Assembly (NCBI GenBank): GCA_900073065.1
Contig: FJOG01000004.1
Span: forward strand, 6,706-70,705
Direction of reading: 5' to 3'
Origin: Phialocephala subalpina
Lineage: Eukaryota > Ascomycota > Leotiomycetes > Helotiales > Mollisiaceae
Length of the DNA stretch: 64,000 nucleotides
Positions 47,230-57,262 of the stretch are shown here, piece after piece. Under the pieces are notes generated by a model, which saw only the letters and a list, made by a program, of their open reading frames with translations, did no database searches and was not told the DNA's origin. A program made the position numbers and the translations under genes. Positions within the stretch are counted from its first letter, which is position 1. Every line of letters starts with the position of its first letter.

Positions 47230-48449
47230 ATGGCTTCTCCAAATGTTAGCAATCAGGAGGAAGAGACATACGACCCCATCAAATGTCAGAGTGCTTGGAG
47301 ATCAGCATGGCAGAACAACAAGGGAGCGGCACTCATCCTATTTGCGGAGTGTTTTGGTTCGTCCACAGATGCCATAGTGAGGTACCTGCAGCAAGGAAAG
47401 CATGGCATGCATCCTTTCCAGGTTTGTCTATCCAAATCAACCTCACATGAAAATTTGCTCACCAATCTTAGGTCATCTTTGCCCGCATGATCACGACACT
47501 TATTTTGAGCACTTTCTACATGTGGTGGACGAAAGTACCAAATTTCCTATTGGGAGATAGAAGTGTTCGACCATGGCTGCTTCTCAGAGCTGTCTTTGGC
47601 TTCGCTGGGCTGTTTTGCTTGTATTGTAAGACTCTTGAGTCTGTGGCAAGCCGTTGGAACTGACTTCCAGCAGATTCGGTACATTACCTCCCACTCGCCG
47701 AAGCCACTGTGTTCAGATTTCTCGTACCCATAGTCACGGCATGGTTATGCTCAGTCTTCCTTGGAGAGATCTTCACGCGGAAAGAGCTCATCGCAGGTCT
47801 TGTTGCCTTGGTCGGTGTGATCATCATCGCCCATCCAAGCAGCATCTTCGGCTCAGAAGACGATGTCATCAATGCTACTGGAGCGGAAGCTGACGAGGTG
47901 ACTCCTGCTCAACGTATCCTGGCCATCATTGTTTCGATCATTGGTGTTGCTGGTGCAGCAGGTGCATATACCATGATTAGAGTTGTCGGCAACAGAGCCC
48001 ACGCTCTACTTTCTGTCAACTATTTTGCTGCTCTAGGCACGGTCAGCTCCGCGGTGGCACTTCTCGTTCTGCCTGGCATGAGCTTCACGATGCCTGAAGG
48101 TCCAAGAGAGTGGGTTCTTCTCCTCCTTCTTGGGGTCCTCGGATTTGGCCTCCAATTCCTGTTGACCGCTGGATTGCAGCTTGACAGGAGCAGCAAAGCG
48201 ACGAGTATGTTGTATACCCAGGTTCTTTTTGCCTTGACTTTCGATTGGGCGATTTGGGGAGTGCTTCCCAGTGGTTGGAGCTTGGTGGGTGGATCTATCG
48301 TCATTGCAAGTACATTGTGGTCAGCATTACAGAAGCCTCATCAGAAGCCAGCATCAAAGACGAAGGAGGCAGACGAGGAAAGTGCTTTGCTCGGTGCTCA
48401 GATTGAGGGTGATCAAGAGATTGTCCGAAAGGGGAGTATTAGTGCTTGA
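47230..48449 (+). CDS. EamA/DMT superfamily transporter (SLC35G/YMR253C-like)
   Basis: Three exons (47230-47421, 47472-47625, 47674-48449) give 373 residues. Ten hydrophobic segments are visible. EamA repeat 1 includes QNNKGAALILFAECFGSSTD, then IFARMITTLILSTFYMWWTK and LPLAEATVFRFLVPIVTAWL with GEIFTRKELIAGLVALVGVI. Repeat 2 begins near ILAIIVSIIGVAGAAGAYTM and ends WSLVGGSIVIASTLW. The ATG at 47230 was preferred over an in-frame upstream one at 47110 because it fits the family start and sits in a purine context (gacgATGG). The third exon has a tandem acceptor (cagcag): the second AG gives YYSVHYLPLAEA, the first would add one residue. Substrate unknown; the yeast relative is uncharacterised. 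Confidence 0.85.
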
Positions 48450-49201
48450 TTATATCAAAACGAGATCTTGTTTGAATGCTGAAAGTTATTCAAACTCCAA
48501 CATTTGAGTGAGGTCAAGATATATATTCTTTTTGACAACTATTCGTTCGTTTGAAGCTGTATATGTAGAACACGACTTTGTTGAACTTTTGATTCTTTAC
48601 ATTTTCTGCCAAATACAACATGACATCAACTGTGTTGTATGCTTTTCCCTCAAGTCCCTGAATTCTCACCTCCTCTTCTACTTTCGCCCTCTCCTTGGTC
48701 ATGATTTCGCTTTAAACGGAACTAGAGTCTGTGCTAGATTAGTTGTGACTCTAACACGGCCGTCCTCGCGGTCAACATCCACAACACGGCGCCAGATGCC
48801 CCGTAATTCATGTGCTCCCCGAAGAGTAACGAGTCTGGAAGAGCAAGAGCAGTCCATCAAGTCAACTGCCCTAGTTACTGCAATGTTGAAATGGTACGCC
48901 CGAATATTTTCGTCGAATATCCTACCGATGTCAGGAAAACCTAGACCGACTAATCCTCGAGTTCGACTTTTGATATTAGTATACTCAACTATGAACAGGA
49001 ATTGGCTGGGCATAGTTGCTCCTGTTTCAACTTCCCAACCTCGTGCCAAGTAAATAGGAATTGTGTAGCAATAACATATGGTTAAACATAATCACTCTTG
49101 TTTCGATTAAAGTTAGTGGAGAAATATATTTGGGTCAAGGTTGTACATTTTCAAAGCCGATGAAACCTTCGAGACCAGCTCGAAGACTTTCATAACTGCT
49201 A
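48450..49201. other. Interval with one unsupported minus-strand ORF
   Basis: A 116-codon minus-strand ORF (48699-49049, MARGWEVETGATMPSQFLFI) has no recognisable domain. An overlapping plus-strand ORF (48508-49053) is equally long, so neither is supported. No RNA gene was seen. Confidence 0.35.
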
Positions 49202-51288
49202 TCACAACTCTACATCCCTTACAACGAAGCATTTCAGAAGCGCTAAGAAGAAGTACTGCTGGAACTCAGTCGTTTGTTGAATCAGTGCATATAGTGTCGC
49301 GGTTCGTTCTGACTCAGAAAGTACCATGAACCAATGCTCTATGGCCCCCGGCTCTATGGCCCCCGACTCCTCCTGAAAATCCTGGTCGAGAGCTAGAGAG
49401 GGCCGTTGCGCGCTATCTTGGTCGTGGAATGTTTGCCCTAGCATCTCCAGGGTAGCTTGAATCTCCTCTTCATGGTTCTTCAAGCAGTCGGTTCCCAGTG
49501 AGGGATGGTGTGCTGGTAGTCTCGTTTTAGTCCGCCCCTTGTTTCGCGTTGAGGGTGTCGAGGTTACAGTTGTGGTACCAATTAGTGTCTGCGGCCTATA
49601 AGAGAGGCTTACAGTCTCGATGCAACGGAACATCTCCGTATATGGACGATAGGACACCGTTTTTGTCTCCGTTTCTGGCAATTGCAATTGGCAGCTTATA
49701 TCCTGCTCAATCTTGGCGACCGCGGCCGGGTCGTATCGCACAGCATTTATATTGACATTATTCTTCCGCTCTTTGGATCGATAGTAGCTTCCCCGAAATG
49801 TCGTTGGTGTCTTGGGAAGTTCTGTAATGAAAAGACTGATATTTCGGAAGCATCGCCGTGAATCGTCCGTTCTGTATTTTGGCGCGCTCTCCCTGCAGCT
49901 GGTGGCTGTTGGCTTCATAGGCATTGGGAGTGGCGACTTGGTTTCTCTGAAAGTCGTTCCACAAGAGGTACTACGCATAATCAAGATTTTAACAGGAGAC
50001 AATCAAATCTCGGTGTCGAAATCTTACCATTCCTGGGTCTTGTTGCCCTTTGCATCTTTTGCGAACAATCGCGACTGGCAACCAAGCTGGGGGCACCTCT
50101 CAGAACCAGCATACTGGCCGATGATGAAGGTCATCGTAATTATCATTCCAGGAATCAAAGAGGGTGTTGATTGTCTTAATTCGACAATGGACTGACCACT
50201 ACTCCACAGTTCGTACTCGCCAGACAGCACTTTCTCTTGGCCTGGCCCTGTCTTAAATTGGGCTTGAATGACTGCTTCCAACGTCTAGCAGAAAGTATTA
50301 GCCAGTGCCCTAAAGGTCTATTCACCTGAGAGCCATCCATGATTTGACTTGCTTACCTCCCAGCCATACTCTGAAGGAACAGGGATCACACGACCAAGGG
50401 CATCCTCGAACTTTACAGGAGACTGTGCCCAAGTATATTGAGATTCCGGCGGCGGTACCGTGTCCAGTGCTTTCGAGCATAGATTTGTCAAGTCTTTCTG
50501 TGCTTTCCTAAGCGAGTGTTAATTTGGTTGTCCTCATTCCCCATCGTGCCGTGATATCACTAATGGAATACCTACCATACATCCATCGCTATTTCAAGTA
50601 GAGATTTCAGTTGTGGGATAGTGTCTCTGTATGAAATTAGCTTGCCCCAAGACAAGGTCAAATGACCCACTTTTGCGGGATAGAAGTAATCCTAGCACAT
50701 ATGCTTTCCGTCTGACGTTGTAACTCTCTTTCCAGACGCTGGATGGATAGGCGGTGCTGGGCATGGTGTTCATCGGATCTGGCTGACGAAGTAGATGTGA
50801 CTTTTCTAAGAAAAATGTCAACGTTGGTTCTCACGAGAACGAAAAGAGCATCACAATTACACATACAAGGACACTGTGCTAATCCTCAAATTCAACGCTC
50901 CGACGTGAGCAACCAGGTAGCTTCGGAACTCTGGTATATCTTTCTTGACCAAGAGTTCCCACCTCACCATTCTCGGAACTGCCTTCAATCGCGAAGAACG
51001 GGAACCAAGAGCAAGACTCTCATCGAAAGGCTTAATCTTCTCGAGGAATCTAGCAAGTGTCTCTTGGCACAAGCATGCTGCAAACTTCAAGGCTGTGACA
51101 TCGGGATGCTGACCTGGCAGCCTGGCCAAGTCGGAGATCTCGTGAAGTGCGCGTAATAAGGTCTGCAATTCCGCGCGTAATTCTTGGAAATGTTCTCGTG
51201 CCCCTGATACATTGCTGATGCTTCGGAACACTCTATTGACTAGATTAATGGCTGCTACGATATCCCCGGCACTCCATCCGAACGACAT
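49202..51288 (-). CDS. Fungal ubiquitin-like-domain (ULD) protein with helical N-terminus and zinc-ribbon-like tail
   Basis: Starts [20 protein letters not shown] at 51288. A chain of in-frame GT-AG junctions supports one gene. Exon 50861-51288 carries the N-terminal helical domain ([38 protein letters not shown]). Exon 50671-50805 is coiled coil ([20 protein letters not shown]). A short exon gives [17 protein letters not shown]. The next has [20 protein letters not shown] and continues across a junction as [16 protein letters not shown]...GEYELW...[14 protein letters not shown], the fungal ULD fold. Then CPQLGC and, across another splice, ECTSCGTTF make a probable zinc ribbon. A long Ser/Thr-rich tail ends with [20 protein letters not shown]. 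Such multi-copy proteins are widespread in filamentous fungi, and their function is unknown; similarity to NLR/HeLo-type N-termini suggests possible roles in non-self or stress responses (inference). Confidence 0.72.
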
Positions 51289-53606
51289 CTTCGGATTTGG
51301 GACGCAGGATCACAGATAGCGTTTTCAAGCCCCGAGTTATGCCAGGGACATTCAATGCACACTTCTCTAGAGGGTAGAGTCTTGTCGACTTGGACAATAA
51401 CGCCAAACCGAAATGAATTTTCGCGACTTTCTAGCCTTCTGGATCCTCCAGATCAGGCTGAGAGACGGAAAACAAGAAATATCCAAATAATAAACATTCG
51501 GTATAAATCCGTGGTATCTGAACGCAACATCAATACAGAGTCAGTACAGATCCAGGAGTGAAAGACGAATTTGCCAACTGTTGTGGAAAATTCATGTTCT
51601 GCAAGATATTCCGATGTGCTGACACCCAAAAATAGAGGCGCTTACAGCCGTGAGGCTCTCGTGGTGGGCAGGAACCATAGGCTCAGGAGGTGACTTATTG
51701 GCGCCCACGTCAAGCCACAAGTGCGAGTGCCAGTGAACGGTTCAAACGGTAAAAGAGCTGCCTCCCCTCAAACGAAGGAGAAAGGAAAGTCGAGCAAAAG
51801 GGATGGCAGCTTGGCACTGATTGGCCGCTATATCACAAGTAGCAGAGATACACACCATCGTCGTATGCCGACCGAGATTTTATTGTCTAAAGTTCCTCGG
51901 AATAGTATTCAAGTGCTGAATTGATGATTTGAAGCTCTCCAAATCGCTCTCAGAACAGGAAAGAAGCATTCAAGTGGTGATCACGTGCGCTTGCCTCTTT
52001 CCTTCTGGGTAGAAAAAAGAGTTTGCAGAACAACGGAAGAAGCTTGACCTGTATGAATTTGTTCTGGCAGAATCCATGCTTCCAATGCATGTGTGAAAAG
52101 AAAATGGAAGGAGACGTTCCTAGACTCGCGTGTCTGGAAATGAATCAGGCCCGAGAGCCTGGTAACCGGTTTTTCTGCGACACGAAATGAAGGAGACGTG
52201 GAGGTAGGGGAAGTCCATGAGTATAGATGTCAGAGATATACGATCTGCACTTGTCATCGTTATCGTGCCAACCTCTCCGTGCTCGATGGACGTTCGATAC
52301 AAAGACTTGACGTTAAAGTCAAGCTTTCTTCTCGTCAGCGGCGTCAAGATCTGTACAAGGGGTCGAAGGCGAGTCCCGAGTGGCGTTGGAAGGCCGCAGC
52401 AAGGCGCCAGGCACAAGGCATAGCTCGTGACAGGACAGAAAAAATACTTCAACTGGGCTCGTGAAAATGGATCAGCTGTTGAAATGACAAGTTTTCTGGG
52501 GCGCAAAGCTCATGGTCAATTGATCAATTCAAATTGATCGTGAATAGCGGCATCTCCACATCCCATTCCCAGGAAATACATCGGAGGGATTGAAACGAGG
52601 TTTGTTGAATTGGAAATAGATTTGAAATCTCGAAGCAAGGCTTGGCTCGGTAGAGCCGCAATGGCGCCGAGCCAACGCCCGTGCCGCCTCCGTCTCGAAC
52701 GTCCCCACCACGCTTCACTTCTCCCCATTCTCCTCCCACTCCGTATTGGAGTCTCCACAACCCACTGCTTCCACTCGCGTCCACATTTCCTCCATGACTC
52801 GCCACGCGCTCGAAGGGGTCTCTTGAACTCTAAAACTCGAGAACGCCAATCGCAAATTCTTCAGGCTGCGTTAGCTCTGGGGCGTCGCAATCATCGGGTT
52901 CAATTGTCGGCTGATGCTGATGCTGCCAACTTCTACAACGACACTTCGTCATTCGTTTCGTGCTCAACAAACAGGCGATGGAGACCCCTTTCCCAGCACC
53001 GCGGCACAGGGGGATGTCCGAAACATTCAGCACGCGGTCAGCAGCACGCTCGTGACCTGCCCCGAGCCCCATTTCCCAGCCTTTGCCACCTTCCCACCTT
53101 TTCACCCAGTCGCCCTCATCTCCAGACACCGCAAACCCACAGTACCCCCGAGTTCTCGACTCCTGGCCCGCTAAATAACCGCATTGACGAGAGTCGAGCC
53201 GCGAAACGAGTGTTATCTAGTGGCCGTTCGTCGTTCTGGCTCCCATGGGTGGCCCCAATTCGGCGACACTTGCAAAATCTGACCGAGCTGGCGGATCTGC
53301 CTTTTCCAGACGCCCAACCGACAGCCTGGAATCGCTCCAACTCCCCGTGGATGCCCCGTCGGGCCATGAACTTTGGGGACTTTTGGGGACAGGAGTGCAT
53401 GGAGTCGAGGGGTGAGGGGTTGTGGGAGAGCGTTTGAGCGCTAACAAACCTCGTGAAAGGGCCGATTCCAGATCCATCACCGTGGCCATGATGGGTCCCA
53501 GCCAGAGGATATATCCTGCTACTTCTCCCACCACCTTTTCCATTCCCAAGTTCATCATCTCCTCATCAATTCTTTCCATCCTCGCACAACCTCACCCTAC
53601 TTCACA
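51289..53606. other. Long intergenic interval and hexose-transporter promoter
   Basis: 2.3 kb without a recognised gene. From 52650 to 53400 the plus strand is C-rich and a 275-codon ORF results, but it has low-complexity R/S/P/H-rich content and looks non-coding. The last 150 bases (tatatcctgc at about 53509, then a C/T-rich leader) are a plausible promoter and 5' UTR. Confidence 0.45.
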
Positions 53607-55321
53607 ATGGCTGGCGGTTTCGTTGGAACGGCAGATACTGCCCGAGTTGAGGCTCCCACGACATGGAAGTCCTACATGATGTGTGCCTTCGCTGCCTTTG
53701 GTGGCATCTTTTTCGGATATGATTCAGGATATATTTCTGGTGTTCTTGCCATGAACTACTTCATTCATCTCTTCACTGGCCTCCCCATTCCTGGACCAAA
53801 CGCCACCACCGCCGAGACCAATGCATTCGTTATTCCCACCCCACACAAGTCTCTTATCGTCTCCATCTTGTCTGCTGGTACCTTTTTCGGAGCCCTTCTT
53901 GCTGGTGATCTTGCAGATTGGTTCGGTCGACGATTCACAGTCATTCTGGGATGCTTCGTCTACGGTATCGGATGTATCCTCCAGACTGCCTCCACTGGAC
54001 TCGGCCTCTTGGTTGCCGGTCGTCTCATTGCCGGTTTCGGTGTAGGTTTCGTCTCCGCCATCATTATTCTGTACATGTCAGAAATCGCTCCCAAGGGTGT
54101 TCGTGGTGCCATCGTCTCAGGTATGTCCCTTCTCTCGTCATCGATGATCTTGTCTAACATTCACAGGCTACCAATTCGCCATCACCATCGGTCTTCTTCT
54201 CGCATCATGCGTCGACTACGCTACCAAGGACAGAACCGACTCTGGATCCTACAGAATTCCCATGGCTCTTCAACTTCTCTGGGCTGTGATCTTGGCCGCT
54301 GGATTGTTCTGGCTTCCTGAATCTCCTCGATACTTCGTCAAGAAGGGAAAGCTCGAACAAGCTGCCCGCGTTCTCGAGAGACTTCGTGACCAGCCTGCTG
54401 GTTCTGAGCTTGTCCAGGCTGAGCTCACTGAGATCATCGCCAACCACGAGTATGAGATGTCCGTCATCCCTCAAGAGGGCTACTTCTCCAGCTGGGCCAA
54501 TTGCTTCAGGGGTGGACTCAGAAACCCTGCCTCCAACCTCCGCCGAACAATCTTGGGAACGAGCATGCAGATGATGCAACAATGGACTGGTATCAACTTC
54601 ATCTTCTACTTCGGAACGACCTTCTTCACCCAACTTCACACCATCAACAACCCCTTCTTGATCAGTTTGATCACCACCCTGGTCAATGTCTGCTCCACAC
54701 CAATCTCCTTCTGGATCATTGAAAGATTTGGTCGTCGATCTATCATGATCTGGGGTGCTCTTGGTATGGTTGTCTGCGAGTTCATCGTGGCCATCATTGG
54801 TGTCACCGACACCTCGAAGGCTGCCGTGTCTGCTATGATCGCATTTATCTGCATCTACATCTTCTTCTTCGCCACAACTTGGGGACCAGGTGCCTGGGTC
54901 GTCATCGGTGAGGTTTTCCCTCTGCCAATCAGATCTCGCGGTGTCGCTTTGTCTACAGCATCCAACTGGCTCTGGAACTGCGTAAGTCAATCCACTCATC
55001 TCCCCTTGCTATCGCTGACAATTCTAGATCATCACCATTATCACTCCATATATCACCTCCACTTCCGGCGGTGGTGTTGACCTCGGCCCCAAGGTGTTCT
55101 TCCTTTGGGGTTCTCTCTGCGGTGTTTGCCTCGTCTACGCATACTTCTTGATCCCAGAGACCAAGGGTTTGACTCTTGAGCAAGTCGATAGAATGTTGGA
55201 GGAGACCACTCCGATGACCAGTGCCAAGTGGGTGCCACACAGCACTTACGCTGCCGAGATGGGCATGACGGATAAGCCTGCTGAGGTGCACCATGTTGAG
55301 GCTGGCAAGGAGGTTGTGTAA
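53607..55321 (+). CDS. Monosaccharide (hexose) transporter, MFS sugar porter family
   Basis: Three exons (53607-54120, 54167-54981, 55028-55321) give 540 residues with 12 predicted TM helices. Sugar-porter landmarks appear in order: FAAFGGIFFGYDSGYISGVL (TM1), GDLADWFGRRFTVILG, GRLIAGFGVGFVSAIIILYM, SEIAPKGVRGAIVSGYQF, FWLPESPRYFVKKGKLEQAA, MQQWTGINFIFYFGTTFF, EVFPLPIRSRGVALSTASNW and PETKGLTLEQVDRML. The third base set of exon 2 and the splice at NC|IITII keep frame. The protein resembles fungal high-affinity glucose/hexose carriers. It imports hexoses by proton symport at the plasma membrane; expression is typically set by glucose level, but no operator is visible. It borders the AT-rich block at its 3' side. 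Confidence 0.93.
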
Positions 55322-55454
55322 ATATAAAATAGAGCAATGGAATAGAGCAGAGAAATTGAATCAATTGTGATACTATATACTGCTTCTCGATCTACTTGCG
55401 ATTGACGTTCCTTTCAATCAAATATAATTTCTAATTATTTGAGCTTTATATTCA

Positions 55455-56560
55455 ATTCAAAATATGCCATCGCTTCGTTCCTCGTTCAAGTAGGGGCCTA
55501 ACGCGGCTTGTACCTCACAGGCGCTCCCCACCTTCTCTTGTCTCTACGCTTTGGCATTTTGATCCGCAGGCCTCGCAGGGGCGCCCCTGCGGGGACTACT
55601 TTCCCTCTATCTAATGATATACTTTTTAAATTATAAACTCTTAAATTGCGTTTTCTATAAGGGTTTGAAGTCATAGTAATACTAGTTGATACAATGGAAA
55701 GTAATTTAGCAGATTTTGCCGAGCGGTAACTTTTCGGTTTACCGCCCGATAGAATCTGCGATTAATTCTTAAGGCGATAAACTAAAGAAACGTTTTCCCG
55801 CTCCGATATACCTTATTAAAACTTTATATTATGTATTTTACTTTACGAGCCCGCATCGTATTTATTCTCTTATAGAATTTTATGATAAGTTTATATATAA
55901 AAAGTTTTTAATTAAGAGAATATTTACGTAATTAAATTCGAATTAATTTGTTTTCTAATTTCTTTAATATTTATATTAAAAGTTTAAAAGCTAATGCGAT
56001 TAATTTTACTAAAGTAAATTTTACCAAGTAATAATTATTTTTAATTACTATTTAATAAAATTTGCCTTGTAAAAAATCGATAAATTATATCGATTTCAAT
56101 TTTAATTTTAAATATCAAAGAAATTAAAAACCAAATTAATTTAAATTTAATAAAGAAAATTATTTATTTATTAAAAACTTCTCAAATATAAACTTATTAT
56201 AAAATTCTATAAGAGAATAAATATAATATAAACTCGTAAAATCGAAAGTTTAATATTTTAATAAAATATATTAAAATAAGAAAACGTTTTTCCCAATAAA
56301 TTTTTTTAAGTATTAATTAATATTATTATAATTTAAACTTTTATATATAATTCAATTTAAGAACTTATAATTTAAAAAGTATATTATTAAATAAAGAAAA
56401 AATAATTCTTTATAAAAATACTTTTGCGAAGTTTACGAAATAAAATACTAAAATATAAAAATAAAAGAAAATAAAAGAATACTTATAAAATACGAATTAT
56501 ATTAAACCCTTTATTTGAATAAGAAACGAAATAATAATATTTTATTTTTAATTAATTATA
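55455..56560. repeat. Long palindrome (inverted duplication) with RIP-like arm divergence
   Basis: Arm A (about 55455-56037) and arm B (about 56038-56560) match as reverse complements across several blocks. The stretch 55861-55885 pairs with about 56195-56220, 55605-55635 with about 56365-56395, and 55465-55560 with about 56450-56545. Mismatches are nearly all G to A or C to T, with arm B the A/T-richer partner, even where arm A is still GC-rich (55465-55612). There is almost no spacer at the centre near 56038. Arm A holds about 80 extra bases (55640-55800). This is what repeat-induced point mutation would leave on an inverted repeat. The parent element is unknown and no coding motif survives. 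Confidence 0.7.
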
Positions 56561-56812
56561 TATAATTATAAATTAATATATTAAATAAAATTATTATTTA
56601 TTATATTATTAATTTATTCGAATAAATTTTTTTAATAATATTAATTTGTATTTTATTAAAGTATAAATATTAATATTATATTTATAATTATTATTTAAAA
56701 TCGAATTATATTTAAAAAAAATTCTTTTTAATATATATATTTTATTTATTATTAAAATTATAAATAATTTCGATAAATAATAATATTATTTTTGTTTTAA
56801 GGAAATTTAATT
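55612..56812. other. AT-rich block (RIP-type isochore)
   Basis: From about 55612 to 56812 the sequence is almost entirely A and T, with abrupt borders: GC-normal to the left and GC-normal again right after the gcggccgc at 56816-56823. No ORF exceeds 60 codons. Such islands in ascomycetes are usually RIP-mutated transposons. Confidence 0.75.
55709..55759. repeat. 51-nt imperfect hairpin inside arm A of the palindrome
   Basis: GCAGATTTTGCCGAGCGGTAA is followed after a nine-base loop by TTACCGCCCGATAGAATCTGC, pairing with only a few mismatches (all explainable as transitions plus one A). It lies in the part of arm A that has no counterpart in arm B, so it may be an independent insertion or a site lost from arm B. 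Confidence 0.6.
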
Positions 56813-57262
56813 GAGCGGCCGCCCATGGTAAGCATTTAAGGCATTACAGGAAACTCCGCAATAATTGGGATCCCTAAAATAGGGCGAGAGTATTAGTAAT
56901 GATGAGTAAAACAAGGAAGCGAGAGCAATCGCGTGCGCTGCCAAGGCACGGGTACCTTAGTAAAGGACGCATGTAAGCTGACAGTACAGTGATGTAGGTC
57001 AGCACCAATAAATGCACCCTTGCCACAGATGAGAAGACTGCATGCTCGGCTTCGGCTCCAACAAAGCCCAGAAAAGATTCACCGCTGCAATCTCCTGCCG
57101 AAATTGTAACTATGAGCGCGATTACTTATAGTGGCTAATTAATTGGCTTACGACACTGGGCTATAAAACTATAACCTCGTTCTCGAACATCTTGTTTGGT
57201 TCGGGTTGTTCTATTTCCAACTTGTATAGGCCGACTTGGCGTATGACGCATAATATCTAGCC
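56813..57262. promoter_or_regulatory. Upstream region of the FAD oxidoreductase
   Basis: 450 bases of ordinary composition between the AT block and the next ATG. A gctataaaacta TATA-like element lies at about 57161-57172, roughly 90 bases before the start. No gene seen. Confidence 0.45.

Noticed and set aside
48508..49053. 181-codon plus-strand ORF overlapping a 116-codon minus-strand ORF
   Set aside because: Mutually exclusive frames with no recognised family; evidence is insufficient for either.
52610..53437. 275-codon plus-strand ORF upstream of the hexose transporter
   Set aside because: Low-complexity R/S/P/H-rich translation from a C-rich tract, no domain, overlapping long frames on the opposite strand; better explained as promoter DNA.
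54205..54999. 264-codon minus-strand ORF opposite the hexose transporter
   Set aside because: Antisense shadow caused by codon bias of the real gene.
55612..56812. Mitochondrial DNA insertion as the source of the AT-rich block
   Set aside because: No mitochondrial gene motif or long frame, and transition-only divergence between inverted arms fits RIP better.
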